From Prunella strophiata (Eukaryota > Chordata > Aves > Passeriformes > Prunellidae), in NCBI GenBank assembly GCA_036583965.1, contig JAZBQD010000014.1, forward strand, positions 39,480,990 through 39,544,989: DNA of 64,000 bases. The letters run 5' to 3'. The position numbers and the translations under genes were made by a program. Each line of letters opens with the position of its first letter. Position 1 is the first letter of the stretch. The notes under the pieces are model-generated. The model searched no databases. It saw nothing but the letters and a program-made list of their open reading frames with translations, and was not told where the DNA came from. Below are positions 51,617 through 64,000 of this stretch, one piece after another.

Positions 51617-51788
51617 CTGTCAAAAGAGAGCATAAGAGAAGTAAGGAAAATACACTCTTAAATGTGAACATTACCTACTGAGCATTTTTATCTTTTTTAG
51701 AAGCATACAAGGGAGGATCCACTGCCTTTTCATCTGCAGAGGGTAAACAATAACTCTATACACCATAAGCAGTGCATTTCAAACTTAC
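51617..51788 (-). other. TBC1D30: TBC1D30 short intron (172 bp)
   Basis: This short GT-AG intron has donor gtaagt after TCAGG and acceptor ttttgacag. It is much shorter than the other introns here, but both adjoining exons match the protein continuously. Confidence 0.9.
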
Positions 51789-51901
51789 CCTGAAAATGAA
51801 GTTGATTTTACTGCTGCAGGGAAAGGAGTAATATTGTATGTGTATTTCTCCCTCAATTCTGCCAGTTGTGGGAAAGGAAACTGAGCCATGGTGTAAACAG
51901 T
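51789..51901 (-). CDS. TBC1D30: TBC1D30 coding exon (after the TBC domain)
   Basis: Between acceptor cccccctag and donor gtaagt the exon reads TVYTMAQFPFPQLAELREKY, then TYNITPFPAAVKSTSFSG. The PFPQLAELREKYTYNITPFP block is highly conserved in TBC1D30 and closes the GAP region. The exon is 113 bases: 37 codons plus two bases of a split glycine, completed by the next exon. It is intact. Confidence 0.95.
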
Positions 51902-54900
51902 CTAGGGGGAAAAAAAAGCATTTGTAAAAACTTTTGCTTTAATTAACACTCTCACAAAAGATTTTTCCATGAACAGACTTCCACAGTCTTGCAGGATTAA
52001 AGGCTGCATATTCTTGCACATTTACATGCTGTAAGAAATGCTAGTTTTATGATTCAGTCAGTATTTCCTCTAAGAAAAATAAAGACTGACTCACTAGGAA
52101 GATACACAGTTCCTTTAAAAAAAAAAAAAAGAAAAAGAAAGGAACTGATAACATGAGCTGTAGGATCCTTTACAACTCCTATACTCATTTAATAACTATT
52201 GTTGACCCCTTCTTGCCAGCACACCAGAAATCCTCCTACAGTTATGATTTCACTTACATGAATGCATCATTTAGGATTTGGGGATCTTTCCAGAAGACCT
52301 AAGTTTTTGCTTAAGTATTCAACAAAGTACTAGCACTAGCAGAGATAGGAAGGGGCAGATACTCATTTATTTGGACTGTTAGCTGATCCATTATTTTACC
52401 TGAGAAGCTCAAGAGCTTGTGTGAAGGAAATCACACTAGCACAAAAAATCACAGCTAAAGAGGAAGGATCCAACATATCCAAATTTTCTTCCCTCAGTTT
52501 CTAGTTTTGATTGCTGGTTGGTTTTGAGGCTAAAGGTGGGATTTGGTGGGGTAAAGGTAGTTGTTTTTCTAAAACAAGGTCATCAAAATGCTAATAGATT
52601 TTCTTTACATCAATATTCAGAGTTTAAAAAGATACATTGTTGCAAATGCATTTCCTTTCAGCATTATTTTTGCTGTGAGTCACCAGCCAACCTTGAATAA
52701 AGATACATCATATTCATTGCAGTATCACTGCTGATTTGTTCCTACATACTTTAGTTGCCTTTTTTCCCTGCTTCTGTTCACTATTCAGAACTTTCAAATA
52801 ACTGCCAAATAATTAATTCTGAGTCTCAATGTCAGAAAAAAAGAAAAAACCCCAAAAATATAATTTCCCATTGTTTCTCTGAAATATTAAAGCTTTTCCA
52901 CATCCTGAAAAATAAATCTTTTGAAAGACAGCAACATAAAATTTTCTCATTAGCTATGACAGTAAATCTTCACTTACATATTTTTTCCCTGTGCTATTAA
53001 GTCAGTGACATTTTCCTCTGAAGGCAAATGACCTCAATTAAGATGAAAGGAAATTCTGAACAGTTTCTACACAATCCATTCTTGAATCATGCCTTGTCTA
53101 TGCTAAGTACACTCAGGAAAATTGCAAACATGAATTCAGTACTAGACATTTCCTGACATAAGGAGGGAAAAAAGTTTTGTTAATGGCAATGATGTAAGCA
53201 CTGAGGAGCAGGAAGGACAGTCCTCTCTGACCCAGAGACAGGGCAACAGTTCACATTACAGGCTTCTGTGTGAGAATGCTTTTACAGTTCAAGCCCTGCA
53301 CCGCCTCTAAGGAAAGGAAGATGCCTTCAGAAATCCATAACATGAACTGAAGTTTTGCCACTCCATTAAACTACAATGCTACTGTGAAATAAAAATATTC
53401 TCTAGGGCCTAGTGATTTCCCACCAGTCTTCCAGACAAAGGAATTTTATGATCTGGAGGAAGACCTACCTCCAGCCCAACATGTCTGCCTGCTTGTTTGA
53501 TCTCCACCATACTTTCCTGTTAGGTTTTATTTTTTTCCATATGTTTCAACTCTCTCCAGAGGTTTGTCTGGAATTTATTTCTACTCTTTATGTCAATGTC
53601 CTTCTCAGGTAACTTGTTCCATATGCTAGTTACCCTTTAAGTGAAACAGTCGACTACAATTCCTCCATTTACTCCTTGCACCTACTGTTTCAGATTATGC
53701 TTTTAGCTTTTGCCTGTCTCCAATCTGTGTCTCTTCCACATCTTCTACAAGTTCTTTCATTTAGCATACATATTTTTAGCTTAACTATTGTTATCAGGTT
53801 ATAACTGCAGGCCTTGCTTACCACCTGGCTAACAAAGTCACAAAACAAATTTTAGGCCAGTGCCAGTTCCACTAGAAATGAAAAAAAAAATATTGCCAGC
53901 CAACACCTCTGATATCCTCCCAGTGACAATTCAGAGTCAAAGCATTCTTTTTCTAGTTATTACACAGCCTTGGATGCCATTTGGTTAATTCTGGGGAACT
54001 GTCCCAGGAAATAGCCTACACACAAAAGCATGATGAAGCCAAATTTAGCATCTTATTTACATAAGGGATCCTGGGAACATGATCCTGGGAACAAGAAAAG
54101 AGACAAGGACAAAACCCCTCTATTCTCACCTTAAATCATTTGACAATCCTTTGCCTTACTCTAAAAATGCAAAGCTGTCTACACCCTCAGCAGAACACCA
54201 TATGGGAGGTGATGGGCTGTGGCTTCCAAAGAGGGTAAGCCATTTTGTAGACAACTTATCAAACATACTTATCTCCATAGCTGCCCCTCACTGGTTTAAG
54301 GATCTTCTTTATTTTCAGCTTGACTAAGGAAACAAAACAAAAAGCAAAAGCAAAAACAAACCCAAAAGAAAGCAGACAAAGTGCTACTCAAGTAGAAAGT
54401 TAACAGTGAATAGCATCAAATCAGGGTAACTGCCTAGGGAGATAGTCCCAAAAGCTGGAGTACCACAGAAGGATTAATGCCTGTTCCCCTCCATTCTAGT
54501 AAATACAAAGGGATGCCTCTCCTCCAGCTTCTCATCTCTTCTGTGCTGCAATGTTCCTGGGTGTACAAACTGAATTAGTTTAGCTGCTTATAAAAATGCT
54601 CACTTTCTGACAAGGCATGGAAGCACAGACTCAGTCTAGCACACTCTGTTTAGAATATCTGCAGACACCTGATGTACAGCCTTCTGTCTCCATATTGGAA
54701 CCAATACATACCCAGTCTAGAATCTGATGTGTACAGCACTTACCCTTTATTCACCCAAACTGTTCAATCTGAAAAAGGAAGACACTTAGGCTGTCTTGCT
54801 CCTCCAATGCCTTCATGCTCTCCTCAGTAAAACATTAAGAACTTATGCCACACAAAGGCTAAATCTGTAAAAGCTTTAAGGTTCCCATCCTAACTTTAGG

Positions 54901-57161
54901 TACTGTCTGTATGGAAGCAATAAAACTGCAGCAACTATATATGCTGGTGAAAAGAATGAGGACATGAGTCCCCTGTTCTACTTCAGACATCTGCTCTATC
55001 AACACTTCCCTTGAAGGATCAGTTGTACCTCCCTCCTTTAACCCCTAAAAGAAATTAGGCTCTTAGAGCACAATTTGTTTTCCAGAGGGTGAGAAGTGCC
55101 TGTTACTCTGACTTAAGTGAGCCTGGACAGCAGTTTAGATGCAAATATAAGTGTTATACAAGTCTAAAGAGAACTGAGATGATTGCCACCAGCCAGCTCT
55201 ACTGAAATGTGTAGGGAAGGCAGAATGGGATATTATAATCCTTTCCCCACAGTAGAATACTAGTCCTTGAGCCATCTTGTAAAAAGTATTAGATGTAAAT
55301 TCATCATTCTGATTTTTATTAGGGGAAAAGAAAAAAAAAATTTGAAAACAAAGCATCTCTGGATGACTCCTCTGAAAAAGCTTAAAGCAATTTTAAAAAC
55401 AGCATGTTCAAGCAGCCTGGATCTTTTCATTAATGCAATGGCTCATATTTCTTAATTTTTTTCTCCAACCAGATACATGGTAGCACTTACATGCCCTGAT
55501 GATAAACTCTTGTAGTTCCTTATTCTTTCTACTTAGGATAAAGAGTGGAGACCTCAGGGATGGCTACACTGCCAGTGCCTGCCTTTGGCTTGAAGAAAGC
55601 TATGCAAACTGTATTGTGTGAGAGGACACACATAAACCAGATACACTGCTCCTCCATACACAGAACTTAAACCTCTCACATTCTCCATATCAATGGCAAT
55701 GCCATCCTACCTTAACACTCCTGTCAGTGCCATAAAATACACACATACTCTATGAACACACATATGTATTGTGCCAAATACTCATTTTTTGCTGAAGCAC
55801 AAAAAGATTGCTAATTTGCTAGTGTTTGTAATTGCAAGAGTTAAAAAAAAATCCTTCCATCCCTCCAACCAGTAAATTATCCATGCCTTATCTTCTATTA
55901 CAGCAGCAAAGAAAGAAATCCACAGAGTCACAAAAGACCATGCCAGCTTCCCCAAAATTATTCTTATTCACAAATTGATTTTGTACCACACTGGAGACCA
56001 GGAAGTGAAACACAATGAGAAGATGTCAGCTTGTGCTGCCCTCCTTACGCATCCTCACAATCTGAACTGTCTTGTGAGGAACCTTAACACTTTTTTAAAA
56101 AGCATGTGAGTACCTCTGACCAGCTGCATTTCCATTTTTGATGCAAAACAAAGCCACAACACTCACTTCTCCCGTTCCTAGAGCTTCCTCATTGGACAAA
56201 ATAACAATGACCAAAATAATAAAACTGAAAATGGTGTATTTTAACACAGTCTTCCAACAATAGGTAATAGAAGTCACCTGCTAATAACTGTTATTAAACT
56301 TTTGTAGCTTAACAGACTGACTTTTTTCCTTCCCTTAAGTCAGATACAAAGTTTCAGGTGAATTATGTTCTCTGTACTTGTGCCCATTTGATCAGTATGC
56401 TCTAACTCATCAAAAGGAAAGTTCCAGAACTGTAGCACAAAGTCCTTATAAAGCATCTGAGTATTCAACACTTTAAAAATATCACAAGAATAAGTGTATC
56501 TGTAAATAAATAAATTGTATCTGCTATACTAAAGGCCCTTTCCTTTCCCAGAACAATGTGGGTCTTTCTTCTCATACAATGACATATGCTTTAATAATTC
56601 AGGCACTGCAATTATCTACAAATGTCTTTGTTTACAGTACACTACTGACTGTTCATGGTGTTTTGTTTTTTTTTTTTTTTAATCATGAAGGACTTTTTTT
56701 ATACACTTCTCACTTCATAAACTTTTATTTCCCACAGCGTCTGCAGAATGGAAAGGACACAGTGTAATAAAAAACTGACCAAAACATAAAAATAAGGCAA
56801 AAGAACACCCTCAAAACGGTGACTACTAAAGATTCTACATCTTACTTGTGTAAATGCAATTGGGCATTATATCCCAAAAGACTCAGCTGTCAACATAGAA
56901 TCAATTTTTATTAAATGATGCCTAGTGGTTCTCTACATTTCATATAAAAATAAGATTCGAGCTCTAACTGCAGGTCATCTACTTGTTTCATTGACATGCT
57001 AGCTCATGTCAATGCTAGCTCATGCTAGCATTATCTGAAACTTTAATTCATGGGAGAATTTAGGTTTCTGCAGTATTTGAAGAAAAATGTAATTTGTTAG
57101 AAATCAAGACCTGAAGAAATCAACACATAAAACACAAAATAATTATGTCACAATTACTCAC
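51902..57161 (-). other. TBC1D30: TBC1D30 intron (5.3 kb)
   Basis: A phase-0 GT-AG intron with donor gtgagt after CTTATGCAG. It holds an A-run near 52117-52130, a T-run near 56667-56681 and a pair of inverted repeats built on GCTAGC/CATG at 56992-57032. Short open frames inside are unsupported. Confidence 0.85.
56992..57032. repeat. Adjacent inverted repeats with GCTAGC cores
   Basis: TGACATG (56992-56998) pairs with CATGTCA (57005-57011) across 6 bases. Next to it, sharing one base, AATGCTAGC (57011-57019) pairs with GCTAGCATT (57024-57032) across 4 bases. Both pairs are perfect. They lie inside the 5.3-kb TBC1D30 intron. Confidence 0.75.
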
Positions 57162-57267
57162 CTGCATAAGTTCATTGCTGTCAATCAGACTGTCTTCAAG
57201 CATCTCCTGGGTCAGCTTGCCCATAGTACTGTAAAACTCATCTGCAGTTTCACAACACTCAATTTGC
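57162..57267 (-). CDS. TBC1D30: TBC1D30 coding exon (end of TBC region)
   Basis: Flanked by acceptor gatgtag and donor gtgagt. One base completes a glutamate codon, then QIECCETADEFYSTMGKLTQ and EMLEDSLIDSNELMQ follow. The QIECCETADEFYSTMG segment is strongly conserved in the family. The 106-base length gives the correct phase (one base plus 35 codons) to meet the next exon in phase 0. It is intact. It was missed by simple open-frame scanning because it is short. Confidence 0.95.
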
Positions 57268-60065
57268 CTACATCAAAACATATGTTGGTTTTTATTTTAC
57301 TTTTACATATGATTCTACATGTTCAAAACAAAACTGATTTTCTTGTCATCAGAAAATATGCATTTCGTTAAACAGATTAACTTTTAAGTTTATTTGCAGT
57401 TCTGCCTAGACTTCCAAATAATAAAACTATGCACACAACATTGGAAAAGCTGCAGCAGTTAAAAAATGCACTGACTATAGCTTAGTGTCCTGACTCCTCA
57501 TAACAGATTAATGTTTCTCCAGACAGGCTATTCCCTCTGCCCCTTTCACTTCTACAGCACAAGAATCAATACATTTTGCCTCCTACTAGCACAAGAGGGT
57601 TCTCTTATCACCTCAAAAAGGGAGCACAAAGATTTCTTGACTGCCTCATCACCCATTCTTCACCATTCACCAAATGGCCAAATTCACTGTCTAAACTTAG
57701 TCAGACAGGAAGATATTCACTGGCCAGAAACCATTCCTGTGGAATAAATTAAGTATAGGTGCATTCATACACGTAATTGTGTTAAAAAATAATTAGGCTA
57801 ACGTAATGCACAATGAAGGAAAATTCACTCATCATATTTGTGAATGCTACTTCTAAATTGGAGATGGGAACTGTGTTGGTTTTGGTTGTTTGTTTGCTTT
57901 GCTTTTGTTTGCCTTGTTTTGGAGAGGGGGGTTCAACTGGATACTTTTTCTGCACTTTTCTTTACATTTCTAAAAGTACAAAATCATTCTAGACACAGAG
58001 TGTCAGCTAGAGGAAGAGAAATATGAGGAATATGCTTTTGTGAATTGGTGTTCTACAGACATCAGGGTCAGCTGCTAAATATCTCTCTTGTCAAGTGAAA
58101 AATCTGTTTTTCTTATATCCTAAGGAAGTGCTTTGATGGCTACATATTGTAGTCTCTCCTCTAAAACCCAGATGCTGGAATGATGAAAAAAAATACACTG
58201 CCTTTTTTTTTTAAGCAATAGAAGAAGCAGCTTCCCTTGATCTTCAGCATCTGTACATAACAAACATTGAGCTGTGAAACTCCTTCTGAAATCTTAACAC
58301 AGTTTGGGTAAAATAATGATTATATAGCTAAAAAAAATAAAAATTAGTATAAACAATGGGTATGTAGCCAATTGTCACAAACTTATCGCTTATCTGCCCT
58401 GATACCTTCAGTCTCTCATGACCTCCACACACTGCTTTCTCTACTGCACCTATATTTAACTTCCCCATTCCTTCAGCCTCCCTCAAAACAGAAGTACAAT
58501 TGAGCCATTTACACTTTAAAAATGCACTTCTCACCCTATTTTCATTTTGAGAATGAATCTTGAGAAGTATGAAGATCATGACACTATGAGCACTATTTCT
58601 GGCCCCACCTTTTTAAGTCCCCCATTCTAGTTCTAATGGTGGACAAAGAGAAACAAAAATATCACAATCTTCTCCCAGCATAAACAGTGCCCAGTCTTTT
58701 ACCAGACCTTCTCCCATTCCCCACAAACAACAGTTACAAGACGTGCAGTGTGAGCAGCTTATTTCTCTTAGACACATCCTTATATATTTTTTGATTCTGT
58801 TCCTTTCAATTTCTTAAAACATGCTTAACTTTTCTTTAAGTTCTACGGTAAAATCTTCAAAGTAGTAACTTCCTTTGTATCATGTTATGAGTTGTAGCAT
58901 TCACAATTATCACTTTTAAGTGTACAGAGATCCACTGGAAGAACTTTTTATCTAAAACACTATGTGACTACATACAGCTTAATCCCAATGCATATGATTC
59001 GTGCAAGTTTCGTTCATGAACTAAATATAAAAAAAGCTCTCAATAAATGATTATTCTAATTATTATTCTTCACATTAAAAATTAAATGTACTAAACAAAT
59101 CCTCTTACAATGCAACTGGCCTGCAGTGCTAATTTATTCAGAAAGAAAAAAGGAAATGAAACCTCCAAGGACAGAACTGAACACAAATCCCAGTGGTTCA
59201 ATTTCAGAGAAAAAAGGAAGACAAGTTCTAATAGGTATCACAAAAAAAAAAAAAAAAAAAAAAATCGATGCAGCTGCTGATGCCAGCTGAAAAATGTTTC
59301 CAGCTGAACTACCATCTGCTTTACCTGTCAGAGCTCACACCTCCCGCTGAAGCCAGTGACAAAACTCATTTCTCTGGGAGCACTGTAAACTCTTTGGAAT
59401 GCAAATATTTGCTTTGACAACAGAGGAGTTTGAAGAACTAACCATCTCTTGTGTTCTGGCCATGTGGTGAGTTTCCAAGGCCACAAAGGACTATAATAGA
59501 AACTTGGTTCAAATGTGCTTAAAAGCAGAGAATTTCTGGAAAATTCATTTTTGGGTCTTAACAGAGAAGACTCACATACCACAGGGTCATTCCCTTAGTA
59601 ACACTGAACTCTTGTACTGGGCAAAGCCAATGGGCTCAAATCCTTTATTCTCCTGAAGTGAAACTAAGGGAATTAACAACCCCACTTTCAGGTACCCAAC
59701 TAAATTAGTTGGTCACTCTCAAATCTCTTTGTGTGTCTTTACACAGAAAATTTACCCGTTCCTTCACAGGTTTATGTTCAGGATAGTCCAACCTTTTAGC
59801 ACAGCACAAAAACAATACACACAATATACACAACTCTAATAACTGGAGACATTTTCTGCAAAATGGTCAATTAAATATCACACCCATTCTGATATCAGAA
59901 TCACAAGTTTTTAAGAAACCAGAAAGGTCCTTTTTTGCAACTTTTTCAAAACAATCATTCTCCTGAAAGGCTGCATCTTGTTTAGAATTGAGAGCATCTT
60001 AAGGAAAACAAAAGTCAAACATGGCTCACACTGAAAAGAAAAATCAGATAAAAATGACCACTTAC
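57268..60065 (-). other. TBC1D30: TBC1D30 intron (2.8 kb)
   Basis: A GT-AG intron, donor gtaagt after CTAGGAGA. It contains a poly(A) tract (+ strand, 59242-59264). No other feature was recognised. Confidence 0.85.
59242..59264 (+). repeat. Poly(A) tract in TBC1D30 intron
   Basis: Twenty-three consecutive A on the + strand with no recognisable retroposon body beside it. Confidence 0.9.
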
Positions 60066-60234
60066 TCTCCTAGCTTTGCCCAGATAGCCAAAGCTACTCT
60101 CAGTATAATTTCAGAACCTTCAAAGAATATTGAATCCCAGATCTTCAGAACTGTATGGTTAGGCAGACAGGTGGCAAAGAGTGTCAGAAACCACTGCATT
60201 GTGAAGACATTTGTAAGTGGGGGTTCATAGCCTC
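60066..60234 (-). CDS. TBC1D30: TBC1D30 coding exon (TBC domain, C-terminal part)
   Basis: Between acceptor aacttcag and donor gtaagt the exon encodes GYEPPLTNVFTMQWFLTLFA, then TCLPNHTVLKIWDSIFFEGS and EIILRVALAIWAKLGE. This is a typical late TBC-domain segment: a W-F-L-T-L-F hydrophobic helix, the L-x-I-W-D motif and F-F-x-G-S-x-I-I-L-R-x-A-L-A-I. The 169-base length starts with two bases of a split glycine and ends with two bases of a split glutamate, both matching the neighbours. It is intact. The catalytic arginine and glutamine finger motifs lie in exons beyond 64000. Confidence 0.97.
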
Positions 60235-61712
60235 CTGAAGTTAAAAAAAACAAACAAGCAAAAAACAAGTTACTTGAAGTAACTGCAATTTACTATCATT
60301 TTACAAGAAGTATAAACTGCATCATAAAATCTATCAGATATTCTAGTACCTCTGTTATTGCTCAAAATTTACTTAGCCTGCAACTGAACAAAGATAAGCT
60401 AAGAAGAACAATGGAAAATTACATAGTCACCTTCCATTCTGCAGCACTGCAAAAAATTAAGCAGCATCATTGGCTTTGGACTATAAACCCTGGAATACAC
60501 CACCACACTTTTTTCCCTTATTTCAGAAAGACTGTTTCTCCTTCCCCAAAGCCATATGAAATAAAAACTTCCATAAAAAAAACAAAAACCAAACAAAAAA
60601 AAAACAAACAAAAAAAAACAAACAAAAAAAAACCAACAACAAAAAAAAAACACAAAAAAAAAACCCAAAAAAAACCAAAACACCAAGCCCACCAACTTTC
60701 TCATAACAGGCTGCATTTTTTCACCAACTGATGGCCTAAGTCTTTATCTACATGGTGATAAGGTGAAGGTGACTGTCTCTGTAAAGTCATATCTATTATT
60801 TTAATATCCTGATGTACTTGTTAAGTTTCAAACAAAATGTAGTATTTCAGGCTGAATCTCTAAAGTTTTACTTTTTTGTTATGCTCAGAGAACACTTTGT
60901 GCATCCCAGTATCAACTGATGCACTGAAGGCCATGATCAGAGAGGTCAGCCTGTGAGAACGCTTTCAAACAGTAAATATTTCCTTGACACCATTTGTTTG
61001 TTTTTTATACAGTTTGGGCATAGACACATGGAACATAGCAGCAGATCCTTTCTAAAGTGGAACTCAGGGTGCACTTAGCTTCCCAGCTGAAAAAGAAACC
61101 AAATCCACTAACAAAAAACCTCTTACCCTCCCCAGAACATTCCCAAATTAAAGAGCTGTAAGTCTGGACGGAATGCTATGCCAGAAAAAAAAAAAATCAC
61201 AGTGCTAAGCCAGTTTTCAGATAGCAACCCAAGATGTACTTCTGAGTTTTGTACCTGTGTATTGGTAAGGATCCAGGTGAAGAAATACTACCCAGTCCCC
61301 TCTGACTCTCACATTGTAACTCTTCCCAGAATAGCTATGTGAGCCAGCAACTACACGGAGCAGTAGGAGGACACCTATCTTGAGCTAAGGCAAGAAACTA
61401 CCTTTCCAAGGTAGCCCTTGTACTAAGCTATGTGTTAGTGTTGTTACTCCATGCTTTGTACATTCTTGTCAACACAGTTCTGTTTGCAGCTAGTGGTGGG
61501 ACCAAATAATTTCCCTTTGTTTTTTCCTGGAAGTACACCTATTTATGCTAAGGCCATCAGTAACAGAAACCATAATATTTCATCTTAAAAATTTTAAATA
61601 CATATTCTAAGCAATAAACTCATGTAAACACTTAAAATACTATATTTTTAAATCAGTGCTCAGATGAAACAACAGCAAGACAGAGTTGAATAGCATTTTC
61701 TGTTGAATGTAC
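60235..61712 (-). other. TBC1D30: TBC1D30 intron (1.5 kb)
   Basis: A GT-AG intron, donor gtacat after AGTGGAG. It contains an A-rich low-complexity tract (60571-60684), the source of lysine-rich and phenylalanine-rich spurious frames. Confidence 0.85.
60571..60684 (+). repeat. A-rich (AAAC)n low-complexity tract
   Basis: More than 100 bases of A runs broken by single or paired C (degenerate AAAC/AAACC). It is similar in style to the tract at 36345-36488. Confidence 0.9.
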
Positions 61713-61881
61713 CTCCACTTTCTCTGTTAGCAGCTCTTTGCAGGGTGTCTAAGTGCTGGGACAGTTCAGGAAGCTTCATTCGTAAAAGATCTCGGAAAAC
61801 AGCCATATCCACAGAGAGAGCACGGAGATTATTGACAAAGTAGCTATCAGGAAGCACCTTATCAATTAGGTAAATCATGAT
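61713..61881 (-). CDS. TBC1D30: TBC1D30 coding exon (TBC domain, middle part)
   Basis: Starting right after acceptor tgcccacag, the exon encodes IMIYLIDKVLPDSYFVNNLR, then ALSVDMAVFRDLLRMKLPEL and SQHLDTLQRAANRESGG. This is the TBC-domain segment directly after the conserved GYCQG-containing exon, and it is almost identical to mammalian TBC1D30. The frame begins in phase 0 and ends with one base of a glycine codon completed by the exon at 60066-60234. The 169-base exon is intact. It is the most upstream TBC1D30 exon in this window; no further exon was found between 61882 and 64000. Confidence 0.97.
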
Positions 61882-64000
61882 CTGTGGGCAAAATGAAAGA
61901 CTATCATGTAGGACTTACAAAGCAGTTATTTTCTAGGAATAACAGAAAAAAAAAATTCTCTGCTCACTAAAGAATGAATTGGAGCCAGTGGCAACACATG
62001 CTTATGCCATTTCCACTTATATGGGGAGAAAATAATATCACTTTGAGCATCCTCAGGTACCCTAGGTATCCACAAGCATTCAAGATACATAGGCCTCTTT
62101 AAACTGTCCAGAATTTATGAACCATGAAGCTACTGAAATCAATGACTGAAATCAATGTCACAGTAAGCTATGCCCAAACTGCCAGCATTACCCACACCAA
62201 AGGCAATTTTTGACACTTCAGATGTTGGAACTGTTTATGAGATTCTCCACTGCTGGAGAGTCTCACTATCCATTCTCTGGTTAATGCCACAACTAGGAGA
62301 CTAATTTTGCAAATCCCCTTTTTTCCCTCTCCAAAATGCAAGGTACTGTTCTTTAAAAATAAATTCTTCATATATTTTACTGTGATTTGTTACCATATGC
62401 TGCGCTCCATCTTGTCACTTTAAAAGGTGCTAAATTAAGCAGCGTGAGACATTTTAAGCAGACATCTGTTTCAAGTGAGGTAGCTCAACTATATGGATGG
62501 TAAGGGATTAAATGGATACTGTCAAACTTTTGAGAATGAACAAATGCAACAAAAAATATGCAGAAGCTGATGTTTATCATCAGCCTAACAGAAGACATTG
62601 ACCTTTCACTTCAGGATCTTTTACCATCTCTATGGCCACTCCACTAACCACACCCAGAGAGCCTGCAGTCATCCCATCTGCATCTTGTCTGCATTTTTCT
62701 CATATGAGTATCCTTACCATGTTTCATACATACCCTAATTCTCAAGAGAAGCATTGCACCTTCATATACAGGAGACAATCCTCCTTACAATCCCTCTCTT
62801 TTCATAAGAGCCACACAGAAACAGCTTCTCAGACACAGGACTACCAAAAGCACCACCTGACATAGTCTTACTGCTTTCTTTCCTTTCCCAGCTGCTTGTG
62901 ACCACATACTGCCACTTGTTCTTGCAAGATGTCTTTGGCAATAGCAGTCTTATGTTCTATGTTTTAAAGCATGTGGAACAGTAGTCAACACAGGCAAAGC
63001 AACAGCTTCTACATGACAGCCTTGTATTTTGTCAGATGCATTACCTAACCTTTGCTGAATAGTGGGTTACCTCACAGTCTTGTAAAAATATGCTCATTTT
63101 TGTTCAGATATATTCCAACCAGTGGAAGAGTAATTTAATATAGCAACACTAACTTACAACTGTGCCATTTGTGTTTTCATTAACTCCTTATGACATAAGC
63201 TATAAACCCCCATGTTGAAGACACCCTTCTATAAAAGCCTTTGCTCCCTTCTCACTGAGTAGTATAACTTCACTGATCTCTGACATATCAGAGCACACAG
63301 AAGAACAAAAATCTTTTTCAACACTGAAGTTCATTCTGTTTCACCAACATGTAAATTTCTTTGAGAAGACCTTTTTTAAAAAAACACTTCATGTATTTAC
63401 CAGTTTGCAATAGATACTTTCTTCATAACACATATCTACATATTTATCTTTTATTATTTGATTCTATAGCATTTCCACACAATAACATGCAAGAAAATTT
63501 TTCTTGCATTTCAGTATCTATGAGACTTCTATAGTTTCTACTCATGCAATCTGGGATTTTCTTGCTTAGCATAATTTCTGTAGGCTAACTTTGAGGCAAC
63601 TCCAGGGACTTGACTTAATGCTTACCTTAACGAGTGAACACTCAAGTCTCACTGGCTGGGCATACACTGAAGGTACCATGTTGGGTCCTGTGCTGTTAAA
63701 GCCCCTTGGCATCAGTAATACCTGCTGTTTCCTAGCCCCTGGGAGATGCTTTCCAGACACAGAGCTTTTGTTTATAATGTCCTCCCTAGAAATGGGACCT
63801 GACTGGCAAGACCTAAGAATGCCCTTGCTCCCTTAACTCCCAGATTCTACAAAAACCCAAACACAGCTACCCCATAGCTACAATCCTGAGGGCACCTTTA
63901 CAGGCTTTTGTAGCTGTTCACTCACTGCTTCCTTTAGGTGGCAGTGACTACAACAAAACTATCACATGTTAATACCAAATTCTTATTTCCTCCCACCCAC
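61882..64000 (-). other. TBC1D30: TBC1D30 intron, continues beyond the window
   Basis: Sequence upstream of the exon at 61713-61881. I looked for the preceding exon, which should carry the TBC glutamine-finger motif (YCQG) on the - strand, and did not see it. The stretch is AT-rich with no recognised repeat or RNA. An open frame at 63566-63760 followed by a gtaag donor-like site does not match the TBC1D30 protein. Confidence 0.75.

Noticed and set aside
60399..60731. Lysine-rich and phenylalanine-rich 105-106 codon frames
   Set aside because: Produced by the A-rich low-complexity tract at 60571-60684.
63566..63760. Possible additional TBC1D30 exon on the - strand ending at a gtaag donor-like site
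   Set aside because: The translation does not match TBC1D30, whose next upstream exon should carry the YCQG region and end just before IMIYLIDK; it also lacks a matching acceptor and phase.
1..64000. CRISPR arrays, tRNA or rRNA genes, bacterial or phage systems
   Set aside because: No spaced direct repeats, no tRNA-like cloverleaf that I could recognise, and the content is clearly vertebrate.

Overview
This is a piece of vertebrate nuclear DNA, almost certainly from a bird and probably a songbird. It is AT-rich and mostly non-coding, with GT-AG spliced exons separated by kilobase introns. The interspersed repeats are avian in type: 3'-truncated CR1 LINEs and degenerate ERVL-type retroviral sequence. 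There are no bacterial operons, CRISPR arrays or phage genes. Nearly all long open frames are chance frames or repeat shadows.

Layout. (1) 1-3055 holds the 3' end of WIF1 on the + strand: part of the last intron, the terminal coding exon at 2226-2347, and a 3' UTR ending near tandem poly(A) signals at about 3003-3040. (2) 3056 to about 45500 is roughly 42 kb of intergenic DNA. It contains three CR1 fragments (7836-8200, 13320-13404, 39536-40266), an ERVL remnant with gag, protease and reverse-transcriptase-like blocks in order on the - strand (about 19280-21045), an ERVL-type LTR on the same strand (about 23330-24420), a 650-bp (GGGAA)n polypurine array (36854-37506), several poly(A)/A-rich tracts and a CpG-richer open stretch at 40960-41532. 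(3) About 45500-64000 holds the 3' part of TBC1D30 on the - strand: seven consecutive coding exons from the C-terminal half of the TBC (Rab-GAP) domain to the stop codon, plus a probable 3' UTR. The upstream exons lie beyond 64000.

WIF1 and TBC1D30 converge tail to tail, the arrangement known for these neighbours in other amniotes; this independently supports both calls. They do not form a pathway: WIF1 is a secreted Wnt antagonist and TBC1D30 a cytosolic Rab GTPase-activating protein.

The most notable gene-level observation is a one-base insertion in the TBC1D30 exon at 49684-49891. It breaks the frame, although the protein is well conserved on both sides and all splice phases otherwise agree. 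An assembly error is the likeliest cause. I found no convincing new biological system. The other leads are the GGGAA array, the CpG-richer open stretch, a compact hairpin at 30791-30833 and paired inverted repeats at 56992-57032.
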